Part shown: positions 1 to 11,731 of the stretch, in pieces
Position numbering within the stretch: the stretch's first letter is position 1
How the letters are laid out: each line of letters begins with the position of its first letter
Assembly: GCA_038025085.1 (NCBI GenBank)
Contig: CM076149.1
Span: 29,673,001 to 29,737,000, forward strand
Direction: 5' to 3'
Source of the DNA: Tetragonia tetragonoides
Lineage: Eukaryota; Streptophyta; Magnoliopsida; Caryophyllales; Aizoaceae
DNA length: 64,000 bases
Notes under the pieces: model-generated
Told to the model about the DNA's origin: nothing
The model's database searches: none
Seen by the model: only the letters and a program-made list of their open reading frames with translations
Position numbers and translations under genes: made by a program

Positions 1-66
<66 letters not shown>

Positions 67-134
67 CAACGACGACGATGACAACGACAACAACGACGAC
101 GACAACAACAACAACAAAAACAAAAAGAAAAAAT

Positions 135-186
<52 letters not shown>

Positions 187-190
187 TAAA
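1..190. repeat. TAA/AAT trinucleotide microsatellite
   Basis: Uninterrupted TAA units fill about the first 62 bases. A degenerate AAC/GAC stretch follows, then a second run of about 15 AAT units up to about position 182. The array is cut by the window edge, so its full length is unknown. Confidence 0.95.
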
Positions 191-895
191 ATACTCATAT
201 CCATTTAGGTAATTTTACACTTACCAGCTAATGATGAACAACTGGTTTTACTAAACATCATTTTACAAACAGTCAATGTTACCAGTTGGTCAAACCAGCC
301 AATTTCACCAGCCATAAACTACCAGCCATCAGCCAACAACCAATATCACCAGCGATTTGCCAAACATGGCCATTATCTAGTATATTTTGTTTTGGGATTA
401 ATACATTTGTTTCTTCTAGCATTGTATTTAACTTGAACATTAAATATGACGGAGACGCTTCGAATTTTCAGTGTTTTTTCGTTGCAACTCTCGTATTTAA
501 ATGGTTTTAAATTAGGCAGAAATTCGGGGTGTTATTACAATAGTACTTCTCAACCTCCATGGAGCCTAATTCCTCAAAAAACTTCTTAGTAACCTTCTTA
601 CCTAAACCAAGTATCTGCACCTTTAAAACAAACCTTTGAAGGGGGAGATAATAGTTGACCTTTTTACCTTTAGAAAATCTGATATATTCAGAAGAAGAGA
701 GTTGGAGATAGACTGGCCTTCGTCACTTATAAAACCGTAATTTGGGTGTGAACCCAAATTTCGACGGAGCTACGCAAGACACCAATTACAAGCAGTAGTG
801 TTGGAAAACATATTCATGTTATTATTTTAGATTTGTACTTATTTAGAGAAATTAATCTTTATAGGTATAGATGTCGTACGTAACTACGTATAACC
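191..895. other. Unassigned AT-rich flank
   Basis: No gene or recognisable element is seen here. A short open frame at 286-510 has no motif and lies in AT-rich DNA. The stretch ends where the poly(T) tract of the minus-strand LINE begins. Confidence 0.5.
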
Positions 896-954
896 TTTTT
901 TTTTTTTTTTGTAAGGTAAGAAGATTGTGATGTAGTAAGGGAACTATGAGACTC

Positions 955-3900
955 TCATCTCGAGAGTAACCCATAGTGAATCCTCATAAAGAATTTGTCG
1001 GAACTCTCTGGAGGGATAGCAATCAGCATGACATGTAACCCGTAATTTGCCATCCAATCCGCAGCCCGGTTCCCTTCACGGAAAACATGATGAACAACCA
1101 CCGAGTTTCGTGAGGCTAGGAAGCGCCTTGTATCAATGATGAGTGAGTAAATGGACCATGGAATTTCGATTTCACCCCGTAGTGCTTTGATGACAATGAG
1201 GTTACCTCCTTCAACTTCTAGTCGCTCGCACACGAGCTCGATAGCTTTTTTGACGCCATCCCGTAATCCAGTAGCCTCAGCGATAAGTATAAAAGTTCTT
1301 CCGACACTTCTGGCCCCTGCGCCTAAGAATTGCCCATTTGTGTCTCTAATAACAAATCCAGCGGTTGCCAGATTCCCTCTCTTGGATCCATCAAAATTAA
1401 CTTTAATATGTCCCGCAATTGGTAGCCGCCATCAAACCAGCTGAAATTCAACTGTCTTAGGCTTTCTATCAGTATCATCTTCCTTAGAAGGCCCATAAAC
1501 AGATGGTTTCGTGCGATGAGTCCATTCTATGAAGTGACTTTTAGCTTTGAGCCAATACCCTGTGCGGTTGAAAGTGCTATTTCTAAAAACAACTTCATTG
1601 CACTCCTGCCAGATTTTCCAAAGTACTAAGACGGCTTTAGCAACCTCAGCAGGGCTAAAACCGTAGTCGGATTTGATCGAAGTGAGCCAAAAAGAAGGTT
1701 ATTTGCATGCGGAACTAATTCCAGTCATCCGCTAGCATATGACTCACTCCACACTTGCTTAGTCTTGGGGCACTCAACAAATAAATGATCCATGCATTCT
1801 AAAAAAATAGCATAAAGGGCACTGAGTCTCCAATGGAATGCCTCGATTAGCAAGCATCTTGCGCACCGCGCCTGAGCGATGACAAACTTGCCATATAATT
1901 TTTTTTTTACTTTAGGAGGGACATGAAACTTCCAAATCCAATGGAAGCTCCATTTAGTGGCAGTAGCCATGTCAAGTCCATGTGCCAACCAAGTAGTTGT
2001 TTTTGTCGAAAAAGTTCCGTTCCCGGATAGCCCCAACAAAATTCATCCTCAATATCATTAAGTGGTAAAGGTGTGCTAGGACTAAATCCAAGATCTCCTG
2101 AGGAAGCACCTGGATCAGCTTGTCTCTATCCCAAGTTCGCAGATGGTTGATCACATCCCCAAACTTTCCATTCAAGCAGGTCTTCAGGTATGTTATTAAC
2201 TTCAATTAGGTCCGCTGAAGGACGATTGGTGCACCAATTGTCAGTCCAAAAATGAATACTTTGGTCGTTTCCTACTTTTCAACGAATGCCTTTTCAAAAT
2301 AGATCTCTGTTGTGTAAAATTCGCTTCTATCCCCAACATTGAGAAGCCTTGATTTTACAATTCAAAAGCCCTCCATGCTGCAAATACTTAGCTGTAACCG
2401 TTTAACCCAGATATTTTTGGGTTTTCATAAAAAACTTCATGCGAGTTTACATATAAAGGGACTACTTACCACTTCGAGTTTGCGAAGTCCCAATCCGCCA
2501 ACAACTCTGGGTTGACAGATTTTGCCCCAACTGATGAGCGAAAACCCACGGGAATCACCCTCTTTCTTCCAAAAGAAGTCTCGATTGATTTTGTTTAACT
2601 CCTGACATGTGGCTTTGGGAAGCTGAAAGCATTGCATGATGTGGGACGGAATGGATTCTAAGTTAGCTTGGATAAGTACTGCGCGCCCAGCTTTAGAGAG
2701 GGAATTGGTCGTCCAGGCATTCATGCGGTTGCGGGATTTATTAATAAGATCTTGAAACTTGTCTTTCGAGGCTCTTTTTTCAAGAACCGGGCAGCCCAGA
2801 TACTTGCCCTGATTGTGTTTGATGGGAATTTGTACAAGGGCATTGTTCATTTGTTTAGTAGGTTCAAAAACAGTTTTGGAACGAATCACACTAGATTTGT
2901 GAAAATTGTTTAGTTTCCCTGATTGTGCTCAGAATTCCTTGAGAATGTTCTGAGTATGCGACAAGTATCTTTGTTAGCTTTGCAGAACAGAATGCTATCA
3001 TCCGCAAAACAGAGCCCAGGTATAACCGGAGCTTGGGAGGCGATTTTATTCCTATACCTGATTTTCGATCCGTACTAGCCATATTGATGCCCCGAAGTAG
3101 CACATCCATACATAATATAAACAAATATGGAGAAAGCAGATCACCTTTTCTTAACCCACGGGAGGGGCACCGCCGTTGGACTAAAGGCATTGGGAAGGGG
3201 CCCTAGTCGAAAGGAAGGGAGGGAGTTTGTCTCTTTTTGTTGACACTCAAACCAAGCCTTCCTTCTGTTCGGTTACATGGAGAATCGGAGTATTGTGACT
3301 TCTCTCCACTCCCTAACGCAAAGCCCCTACTCTTAAGTTGGAGGAAGAGGCAACGGATTGAGTGCATCTTTCAACCCCTATATGCTTTAGACCTGAATTT
3401 TCCTCTTATTGAACTCAGGCTGATTTCTCCTCTTCTGACTGCCATTCTCCAGGCACAACCATACCTTCTTTTCAGTGGGTAGTGAAATTTGATTCTCTTT
3501 GGATCTCGCTCGATCGTATTGAAAGGTGTGGTTGGCTCATCATTGATCATTACTGAATAGGAAACAGTGGTCATGCATTGACGTATCCAATCAATCCATA
3601 ACGAGCAGAACCCTAGTTTTTGCAGACAGGAAAATAAAAAGTCCCATTCAATATGGTCATAGGCTTTTTCCATATCCAATTTGATTGCTAGCCAGCCCAT
3701 CTTACTTTTAGTATTACGAAAGAAGTTCATGATCTCATGGGTGAGCAGAATATTGTCATGAATAGATCGACCAGATATAAAAGCATGTTGTAGAGGCGAC
3801 ACCATATCATCCAAAAAGGGTCTAAGATTATTAACAATTATTTTGGAGATGGCCTTAACCAGGTTATTGCACAGACTGATGGGACGAAAGTGATTAACTG

Positions 3901-5408
3901 TTTCAGGAGTCTTGACTTTAGGGATTAGAGCAATGAAGGTATGATTAATTTCACGTAGCATTTTTTTACTATGGAAAAATGCTTTAATGGCGTTGCAAAC
4001 ACTGTCCCCAATTATATTCCAATAACTTTGAAAAAACTCTGCCCCGAAGCCGTCGGGTCCGGAGGCTTTAGCTTGAAGGCATCCTTAATTTCTTCATTAC
4101 TAAAAGGCTTGGTCAAATCCATACTAGCATCGGAGTTTACTAGTTGAGGGATGTCATCCAAGATTAAGGAACGGGCTTGATTATGGTCGGACGTGAAACG
4201 ATTTCGAAAGTAGGTTGTGATATGGCTTCTTATCAAGGTGTCCTCTTCTAACCAGGCACCCGATTGTTCCCTGATTTCAAAAAAAAAATCTTTTTGGCTC
4301 GTTGATTATGGATACGTTGGAAGAAGGCTGAGTTACGATCCCCTTTGGTGAGCCATTTCCGCTTAGCGTAAACGTTCAGTCTTTCTGTGAAAATAGTAGT
4401 ATTCTTTCCCTTTGAGCTATTAATCTATCAAGTGTTGCGTGTAAATTTTGATTATGCGGTTCCTACAGCAATCGTCCTTCGACATGTTGTAATTTTTTTG
4501 TCCAAATTCCTACTAGCATTATTATGAATGTGCCCAATATAAGAATGATTCCATTGTTTAAGATTGACTTTTAGATGCTTTAATTTTTGCGTGATAGAGA
4601 ACATGCGGGATCCTGGGTAGTGGACACCCCATGCTTCTTTAACTAGTTTTTCCGTAGCCGAAAATTGGTTCCAAAACGGTTGAAATCTAAAAGGTCTTGG
4701 TTTGGCCCGGGCGTGTGGATAGGTGTCGACTACGATAGGTGCATGATCCAAACATGAAAAAGGCAGGCGTTTAACAATGTAGTCCGGAAAAGTGTTGAGC
4801 CAATCCTGACAACCTAGAGCCCGATCAAGCTTTTCGAACGTAAATTTATTATTAAATTTCTTATGCCAAGTAAAAGGGGATTCGTTGACCGAAATCGACT
4901 CAAAGTTGTTCCATGCACAAAAATGATTAAGGCGTAGAAAGCGCGAGGGATGACAAGGTGGTCCCCCTGTTTTATCATCGGGACACATGAGTTCATTGAA
5001 ATCCCCCATTAGGCAGACTGGGATAGAGATATTATGAACGATTGACTCTAATTGGTCCCAAAAAATTTCCTTTAAGGTGGAGGGGGCTGGAGCATAGATG
5101 CCCACCACCGCAAATGAAAAATTTGTGGCAAGGTCTTTGATCTCTAGAACAGTAATCCGATCATTTTTTAAATAAAAGTTTAATTTTCGAATCTTTTTCG
5201 TTCCATAGCGCCCAAATCACCCCAGAATGATTAACAGGGTTTACAATAATCAAATTTGAATATCCTAATCTCCTAATAATCCTTGTAGAATTAGTTGTGT
5301 TCGTCTAAGAGAAACATTACATCCGGTTGAGTATGATCACAGAAAACAAACTTCTCCTACCGCTTGCTCCTTCTTGGCACCGTTAACATTCCAACATAAA
5401 AATCGCAT
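955..5408 (-). pseudogene. LINE ORF2 remnant: endonuclease, reverse transcriptase, RNase H
   Basis: ORF2 would nick target DNA and copy the LINE RNA there. The probable start is the ATG at 5408-5406, followed by the usual CWNVNGAKK endonuclease opening. The endonuclease body lies at 5108-4452, with GDFNE and a DHAPI motif. Reverse transcriptase blocks follow at 4236-4012 and 3961-3510 (LDMEKAYDHIEWDF) and at 3190-2437 (RGLRKGDLLSPYLF, then FADD near 3000 in another frame). A zinc-binding zf-RVT region lies at 2039-1725 and an RNase H domain at about 1440-955. The reading frame changes repeatedly and an alien block of about 320 bp sits between two RT motifs. This is a non-functional copy; domain identities are secure, exact breakpoints are not. 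Confidence 0.85.
3185..3510. other. Foreign block of about 320 bp inside the LINE reverse transcriptase
   Basis: RT homology on the minus strand is clear up to SVMINDEP (near 3535) and resumes at SRGLRKGD (near 3160). In ordinary plant LINEs these blocks are separated by only a few residues. The intervening sequence shows no RT similarity, no terminal repeats and no motif I recognise. Its edges are approximate. Confidence 0.55.
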
Positions 5409-5567
5409 TATATAAAAACATTGGGGTAAATAAGGTGCAAACAATCAGCCCAAAAAAGGACGTGATTGGTAATATTGGCAATGCAAAAGTAATAACGTTC
5501 AGAGCTAAAAACTTCGGGTGTTTTGGATTGTTGCAATTAGGCCCAGCCCAGTCCATCAAGCAGCTCA

Positions 5568-7924
5568 CACTACAAAAACTAGACGTTTTGCTACCGACAC
5601 AATAGGTCGCTAATGGGGGCAAATCGGTCGCAGATTTAGGCTTAGCGACCAATTAGCGACCGATTTCCGTCGGTCGCTAAAACTCTGATGGCTAAATTTT
5701 TTCGGTCGCAGAATCGGTTGCTATTTCCAATTTAGAAATTAAAAAAAAAAAACTAGATTAGTAACCCGACTTATGGTTACTAATCTGGGTTTCGTACTTA
5801 TGGTTATTAACCTGGGTTTTCGGACTTCATTTTGGTACATCCATAACTCTACAAATCTCCAACCTTCAAATAACAATTGCACTCCTTACTCGTAAGGGGA
5901 ACTAGTCATTCTTTAAAGAGTTTCCACACAAAAAAAAAAAACAAATAATATTGAATAAAAAGTTACAGCACATGAAGAACCAACTTAACTTAGATACAAA
6001 AAAGATAATACACTAAAAAACACAAAAACCTCTTAAATCAACATCAAACAAAGTTTGTAAAAATCTAGATCTACACTAAACATCAGTATTTTAAGTGAAG
6101 AAAATTAAAAAAAGTACAAAACTCAAACTTGAGCAGAAATGACGAATCTCAACTACGATCTGGTCTCGTCTCGAATTTCTTCATCGTTGAAGGCTTCAGA
6201 TAGGCCATGATGATTATTTATTGTCGGCGTTGCTTTGATGGTGCTGGTCTTTATTGGGTAGTACGAAGGCGAACTTGATTTCTGATGAGTTCGAGAATTC
6301 CGATCTGGAGAGAGAATGAAGGTTGTCTCAAGAGGTGGATGGATTGGGTTGAAGACGAGAAGAAGATGAGGGCAAAGGAAATGGGAGTACTGGAGGAGAT
6401 GAGGAGAAGGGGATGGGGAAAGATTAGAGGAGAGATTGAGGCTTTTGGTTGTTTTGTTGTTTGAGGCAATCAGTAGAATAGAGAGGGAGGCGGAGAGATA
6501 GAGAAAAGGAGAGAGTTCAAGGGTTAGAGAGTTAGGAATTAGGTTTAGAAAGTGCTTTTATACCAAGTTCCAAGAACTCCCAATTTAAATAAAAAACAAT
6601 AAAAAAAGAAAAAGGGTTTTTTGCCTAAAACTACCTTCGGTTTAGCACTTTTTGAAAATAACTACCTTACTTTCGCGATTTTGTCAAAAACTACCTTGTT
6701 TTCAGTTTTTTTTGCGAAAGACTACCATTTGACGGAAAAATGACTAACGGGGTTAACTTTGAGTGTAAAATACCATATTACCCCTCACTTAAGTTAGTTG
6801 ACTGAGTCAAAATCATTTCCCTTTTATTTCCCCCCCTTTTTTCCCCATTCTCTCTCCTCGATTTCTCTCTCCTCCTTCTCCGCTTTCTCTCTCCTCGATT
6901 TCTCTCTCTGATTTGTCTCTCTCACGGAATCTACTGACAACGCTCTAGAATACAGAGAGATCCTGAGAAAGAATTTAGTGATGGTCTATTGTTTATCCTT
7001 AGGGATTCAGATGATTCCTGCGAATCAAAGGACGATTCTTTGTGTTAAAAAGGGTGCATTTTGTCAATGAAACCAAAACCTCAACCGCACCATTGTAAGC
7101 TTCCAGATTCAAAATAAAATTTGAAGGGACAAAAAAACATTTTGATTTTGAGCTTCTATTTGTCAGTTGTGTTAATATAAAATTGGCAAATTGAACATGA
7201 TTTTGAACTAACTACCCGAAAGTTGCAGATAGTGACATCACAAAATCAAAACAGGAAATTGTAGCTCATTTCCGAAAACGGATGTCCCTCAGGTCCCATT
7301 CCTGCATTACTTTCCTGACAATCTGAATCTCGTCTGTTTGAAATTGATTACATAGATAAAAAACTACACATCGAAAATTGGTCAAGGGTATTGGTCAACA
7401 AACAATTTGGCAATCTAAGGTAGTTTCCCACAAAAAAAAAAAAAAAATGTAAGGTACTAAGTCACAAATGAGACACCAAACAAGGTAGTTCCCCACAAAA
7501 AATCCAATTTTTATAGATGCGTGATATCTGAAACTGGAAAAAAAAAAATAAAAAATGGAAATATTTTGATAAATAAAAAGGGCACGTGAGGGGCACGTGT
7601 TTTTGGTTCATAAATGAGGGGTATTATGGTCAAATCAAGTTGTTCACACTCAAAGTTAACCCCGTTAGTCATTTTTCCGTCAAATGGTAGTCTTTCGCAA
7701 AAAAAACTGGAAACAAGGTAGTTTTTGACAAAATCGCAAAAGTAAGGTAGTTATTTCAAAAAGTGCTAAACCGAAGGTAGTTTTAGGCAAAATACCCAAA
7801 GAAAAATAAGAGCTGCAAAGCTCCCATAGTCCCATGAGTTATCCGCACCCCATAAAGGAAAGTAGCGACCAATTGTCTTCCCGGTCTCAAATATCGGTAG
7901 CAAAACCACTATATTTTTGTAGTG
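5568..7924. mobile_element. Non-autonomous CACTA (En/Spm) element
   Basis: The left end is CACTACAAAAA and the right end is TTTTTGTAGTG. These are perfect inverted 11-mers, flanked on both sides by the 3-bp duplication TCA (5565-5567 and 7925-7927). Subterminal DNA carries repeated GCGACC/GGTCGC motifs (5600-5715 and 7863-7890), as expected for transposase-binding sites. The element is 2357 bp, encodes no recognisable transposase and carries a MULE-like element inside. It interrupts the LINE between ORF1 and ORF2. Confidence 0.93.
6614..7797. mobile_element. Non-autonomous Mutator-like element nested in the CACTA element
   Basis: Long inverted repeats of about 170 bp frame this 1184-bp unit. 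The left end reads GGGTTTTTTGCCTAAAACT and the right end is its near-perfect complement. A perfect 9-bp target duplication, AAAGAAAAA, flanks it (6605-6613 and 7798-7806). Long TIRs plus a 9-bp TSD are typical of MULEs. No transposase is present. The interior contains, near 7395-7505, a single arm resembling the terminal repeat of the element at 20168-21012. Confidence 0.9.
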
Positions 7925-8199
7925 TCAAGAGAAAAGCTTGAATGACTTGAGAAAGTTTGCAGGGGTGAGACAAACAACAAGTATAATTGAATTCAGAGAT
8001 AAAGTAAAGATAACCCAGTCTAATCAATAACTTAAAACATAAAGTCCATAATTTACAAAACCCCTATCCTTTAGAAACGAAGTAAACCAAGTCCAATAGC
8101 AGGAGAGGGGTAGATAGGACTGATAATAACCTACATAAGCATAACTAAAGAAAAGATAGAGAGAATACATAAACATCATAATCATAAAAACCGAGCCAA

Positions 8200-9431
8200 T
8201 CAGGCGTGGTCGCCATCAACCTGCCCCCCACTAGCAGCTATATCACCATCATCATGCCTCTTTCTTCTCTTTGCAGAATCAGTAGAAAGAGAAGGAACCT
8301 CCTGATCACTATCTTCCCATTCCATACCATCATCATCAGCGCCTGTAAGAAGCACAGGAGCAGATGATATGGCAGCAGTTTGCTCATTCAGAGGTGACAG
8401 AAAGGCTAGAGAAGGCTGAGGAGGGGAGAGAACACCACCATGAATGGGGCTAAACCTATCCTCATCAGCAGCAGGGAGTTCAACCCCAGCGGGCGCGTTC
8501 TACAAAATCTGGAAGAAGTTGGTAGTGGTATAGTCATAAGCAGCAAGGGGGACATGGGTCATCACACTAGACCCTGAACCCAGGCCCTCAGAAATACCTC
8601 CATCTCCAGTTAAAGGATCAGAATTTCCACGAGAAGTGGAGGCTCTAAGCCTGTTCTTACCAAACCTGCCGGGGGGTAGAGCATGGGTCCTACGCTGTGG
8701 AAGCACAGTCACCCACTCAGGTGGGTTATCAGTGTTGTCAGCTTCAGGGTTAGCCACAACCACACAAGGAGAGAGAGTGACAGCATTCAATTGCTCAACA
8801 ATGACCCTAAAGTCATTGTGTTGTACCAAATTACAAGTATCTTTATCATGATCAGCACCGCCACAGAGAGAACAAACAACATTCAAACCTTCATAGCAGA
8901 GAGCAAAAGTTTTTGTCATCCCATTATTAAGCTGAACAGTAGCAAAGCACCCACAGACCTAAGAATATCATTCAGCATACTAGCACTCCATAACTCAATG
9001 GGAAGACGAGGGATCCTAACTAACTGATCTATGAAGTCAATAGCACAAGTATATGGATCAAAAGCAGCTTCCCATTCACGTAAAACAAGATTGAGACCTT
9101 GGACAAACCAAGGTCTTTGCATCCAAACAAAGCTCTTATCAGCAATAGTAGCAAAATGAATAAGTAACCAGCTATTACCTAGTTCCACAAAAGTGACTTT
9201 CCCCCTGACTTCAGTCCACTCACATCTAGTTTTAGTACGAATAACAGAGAGGGGAAGAGCACCACCCCAATTTTTAGCATGAAGAGAGAAAGAACTCATA
9301 TCAGGCTCACCCTCCTCAGGTTCAGGACCTGGAGGGTTTAGGTTGCCACCACCGTTAGGGAACAGGTCACGAGGACCAGAGAAAGGCTCTGTTGGGGCAG
9401 AGGAAGAAGAAAGGTGATCTGAATGAGCCAT
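8200..9431 (-). pseudogene. LINE ORF1 remnant with CCHC zinc knuckle
   Basis: ORF1 proteins of plant L1 elements bind the element RNA. The start is the ATG at 9431. The first 171 residues resemble the DUF4283-type domain (FVELGNSWLLIHFATIADK, FVWMQRPW). A frameshift near 8916-8919 moves to the frame with the zinc knuckle CSLCGGADHDKDTC (about 8875-8830). An in-frame TAG at 8500-8502 precedes an acidic tail containing KRRKRHDDGD, and reading would end at the TGA at 8200-8202. The full-length frame would be about 410 codons. It lies directly upstream of ORF2 in LINE orientation, separated now by the CACTA insertion. Confidence 0.8.
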
Positions 9432-9465
9432 TCCACCTCAGAGGGCGGAACGAAAGGAGAGGGAG

Positions 9466-10294
9466 TGATGTGGGAGCAAGTGTGCAAAGTAAACAGAACA
9501 ACCAAGGAACTAGCAAGAGAACATCTATTCCTGTTTACATCGAGTTTCTTTGGTGGTTATGCATTAAATTGACTCCTACAAAGATAATTACATGGAGTTT
9601 ACACACAAGATAGGGATTAAAACTCTTATTATATGATCTCATTCGTTATAAGGATTCCCGTAATTTTGACAGCTTCTACACTGGCTCGTATTTCGATCAT
9701 AACTCACTCATACGACGTGGGATCGTGCTGATTCAAAATTCTGTAGAAAGCTGGAAACGAGATCTAAAACTCCTGTGCTTTTATTTTTCCCATATTCAAA
9801 ACGTAACAGGGTTAAAAAGACAATTGAATTTACAGTGGAAAGCTGTTCCAACGGGTTTATGCCTTGGACGCCAAGTAATCAGTTGTTTAGTTCGATTTCG
9901 TTTAGTATTTCCTTAAATCGTTTGATTATTGTTTAGGAGAGTAATAATCTGATTGTTATTAGTATTAGAAGTCCATTAAGTATTAGGAAAGCTGTTAGTT
10001 AGTTCGTTTTACAATTGTAATCAGTTTTATAGTTAGTTTCCTATTTGGATTAAGATTAGGATTCCGAATAGCTTTAAATTTCTTTGTCTATAAATAGGGG
10101 AGATCTTTGCTATTGTAAACTCGTGCTTTGATGATTAATAATTGAATACGTGAGTATTTACCCCTCAAACTGAGTGATTCAGGTTGAAACCCTTACGAGT
10201 GATTCGTGAGTTGTTCTTGAGTGATTCTTGAACAAGATCCCTTTGTGTGATGCTATCAAAGGTTAATTTCCGTTTTGTTACTTATTTCACATCA
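9466..10294 (+). mobile_element. Solo LTR, copy 1, TSD GGGAG
   Basis: The segment begins TGATGTG and ends CACATCA, so it has 7-bp terminal inverted repeats. It is flanked by a perfect 5-bp duplication, GGGAG (9461-9465 and 10295-10299). A TATA box, TATAAATA, lies at 10089-10096 on the plus strand. No internal retrotransposon sequence is attached, which indicates LTR-LTR recombination after insertion. The same family recurs at 57847-58657. It lies inside the LINE leader. Confidence 0.95.
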
Positions 10295-11440
10295 GGGAGA
10301 GTGTGGGAACTCTGTGATCTCTATCACCATCAGAAGCTCAACTCGAGCGACCTAAAGAGAGGTTAAGGGGTGAAGTGAGATGAGAGGTAGGCGAATTGGG
10401 AAGTATAGAGGTTTCATTGGAATTAGGAGAGAGAGAAATATTTGAGGAGTTGAGGCTCATATTTAGAAGTAAGGAGAGTTGAATTTGTGAGAGCAAGGAG
10501 TGAGCCAACTGGAAATCACAAGGCTTCAATTTATAGTGAGAAGCCCTCCCAAAAATCAACCCCAAATTGAAATTTTTTGACAACAACATTACTTGAGAAT
10601 TAATAATGCAAAATTGTAACAAAATAATATCAATCACCCAAAAAAACAAATAGGAAAAAGCCACTGATTTGGGGAAGAACAAACTGAGCAATAAAGAAAT
10701 CAACCTAGAGCAGATAGCAAATAACATGCATTCAATTGGCAGGGAAGAGGTTAATCTGCAATTAAAGTAAATTAAAAACTCACAGAAGAAACCAACACTG
10801 CAGTGATCATTGCATTTATTGGTAGCACGCCACAGTCTGGTTAAGAAGACGAAGCGTTTTTGCAGGAGAGAGAAAAATCCAGCCAAGAGGCTACCTTCAT
10901 CACCAATACGTCAATCCAACACAAACCAACAACAGACGCAATAAACGAACAGTACGCAACCCAGATTAGCTGGGCAACAACGAAGAAGCTGACAAATTGA
11001 ATTCTTGAAAGGGAGGATTTGAGGAGACTCCTCAGTGAGGAAGAGAGAGAATTTGACACAAAATGACGCAATTAAGGCATTAGGGTAATAATTGGGGCTA
11101 GAAAGCACAGTTCTAGTAGTTGATTTGTGAGGGCTAATAGATAGTAGCCTGATTAGAGAAGAATCAGCAGAAGCAACCCAAAGAATGAATTGGTGGTTTC
11201 GAGAAAAAAGCCCCAAAAAGTAAACCCTAGAAAAATGAGATTTAATTTCTAGGCTAAATAGAGGCATAGAAAGACAATCAAGAGGGAAATCATCACAATA
11301 ACACTGAGATTGGGCACGAGATTTGCCAAGGAAGGAAGACGAAAAGGTGATTTGTGAGCTTGAGGGGGGCGGAGAATCTGAAGGTTCAAGGGAACGAGAA
11401 GTGGCTAGGTTTTGTGGGAGCATTTCTTCAATAGTTTTTA
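10295..11440 (-). other. Putative LINE leader (5' UTR) region
   Basis: The stretch continues the minus-strand LINE beyond ORF1, as shown by the solo LTR lying cleanly within it. Read on the minus strand it is C/T-rich and has only motif-free open frames. A segment of about 55 bp at 10719-10773 recurs as a direct copy at 11452-11506, about 733 bp away, with a few mismatches. Whether this marks leader monomers or host DNA is not resolved. Confidence 0.5.
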
Positions 11441-11731
11441 ATCTCTACCTCAAATAACACGCATTCAATTGGCAAGGACGAGGTTAATCTGCAATTAAAT
11501 GTTTATGAGTCTCTAATTGATTTAAAAAAAAAAATCAAATGCCAACAGGAGAAATAAAATGTACAAATCTCACAATTTCAGTTCATATCAACTTAGATGA
11601 ACTTTTCCAGCGTCAACATTGTATTGAATATACCGACATCAAATCTTATACCACCCAAAAAACCATCACCCCTTTCATTTGACATGTACATTATACAATA
11701 TTCCTGTACAATGGTAATTGACTAACACAAT

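Larger units (their letters stand above)
896..11440 (-). mobile_element. Degenerate L1-clade LINE with nested insertions
   Basis: Read on the minus strand, the element has a long C/T-rich leader (about 11440-9432), ORF1 (9431-8200), ORF2 (5408-955) and a poly(A) tail seen as 15 T at 896-910. The order of nucleic-acid-binding ORF1, then endonuclease, reverse transcriptase, zinc-binding domain and RNase H, is that of plant L1-type LINEs. Two later insertions split it: a CACTA element at 5568-7924 and a solo LTR at 9466-10294. The 5' boundary is an estimate, because no target-site duplication matching the sequence left of 896 was found near 11440. ORFs are broken by stops, frameshifts and a foreign segment, so the copy is dead. 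Confidence 0.85.

Noticed and set aside
286..510. 74-codon open frame near the left edge
   Set aside because: No motif, no promoter signal, and it lies in AT-rich DNA next to a microsatellite.
10338..11423. Three minus-strand open frames of 76-182 codons in the LINE leader
   Set aside because: Hydrophobic, Ser/Leu-rich translations of C/T-rich DNA with no known domain; a coding role cannot be supported.
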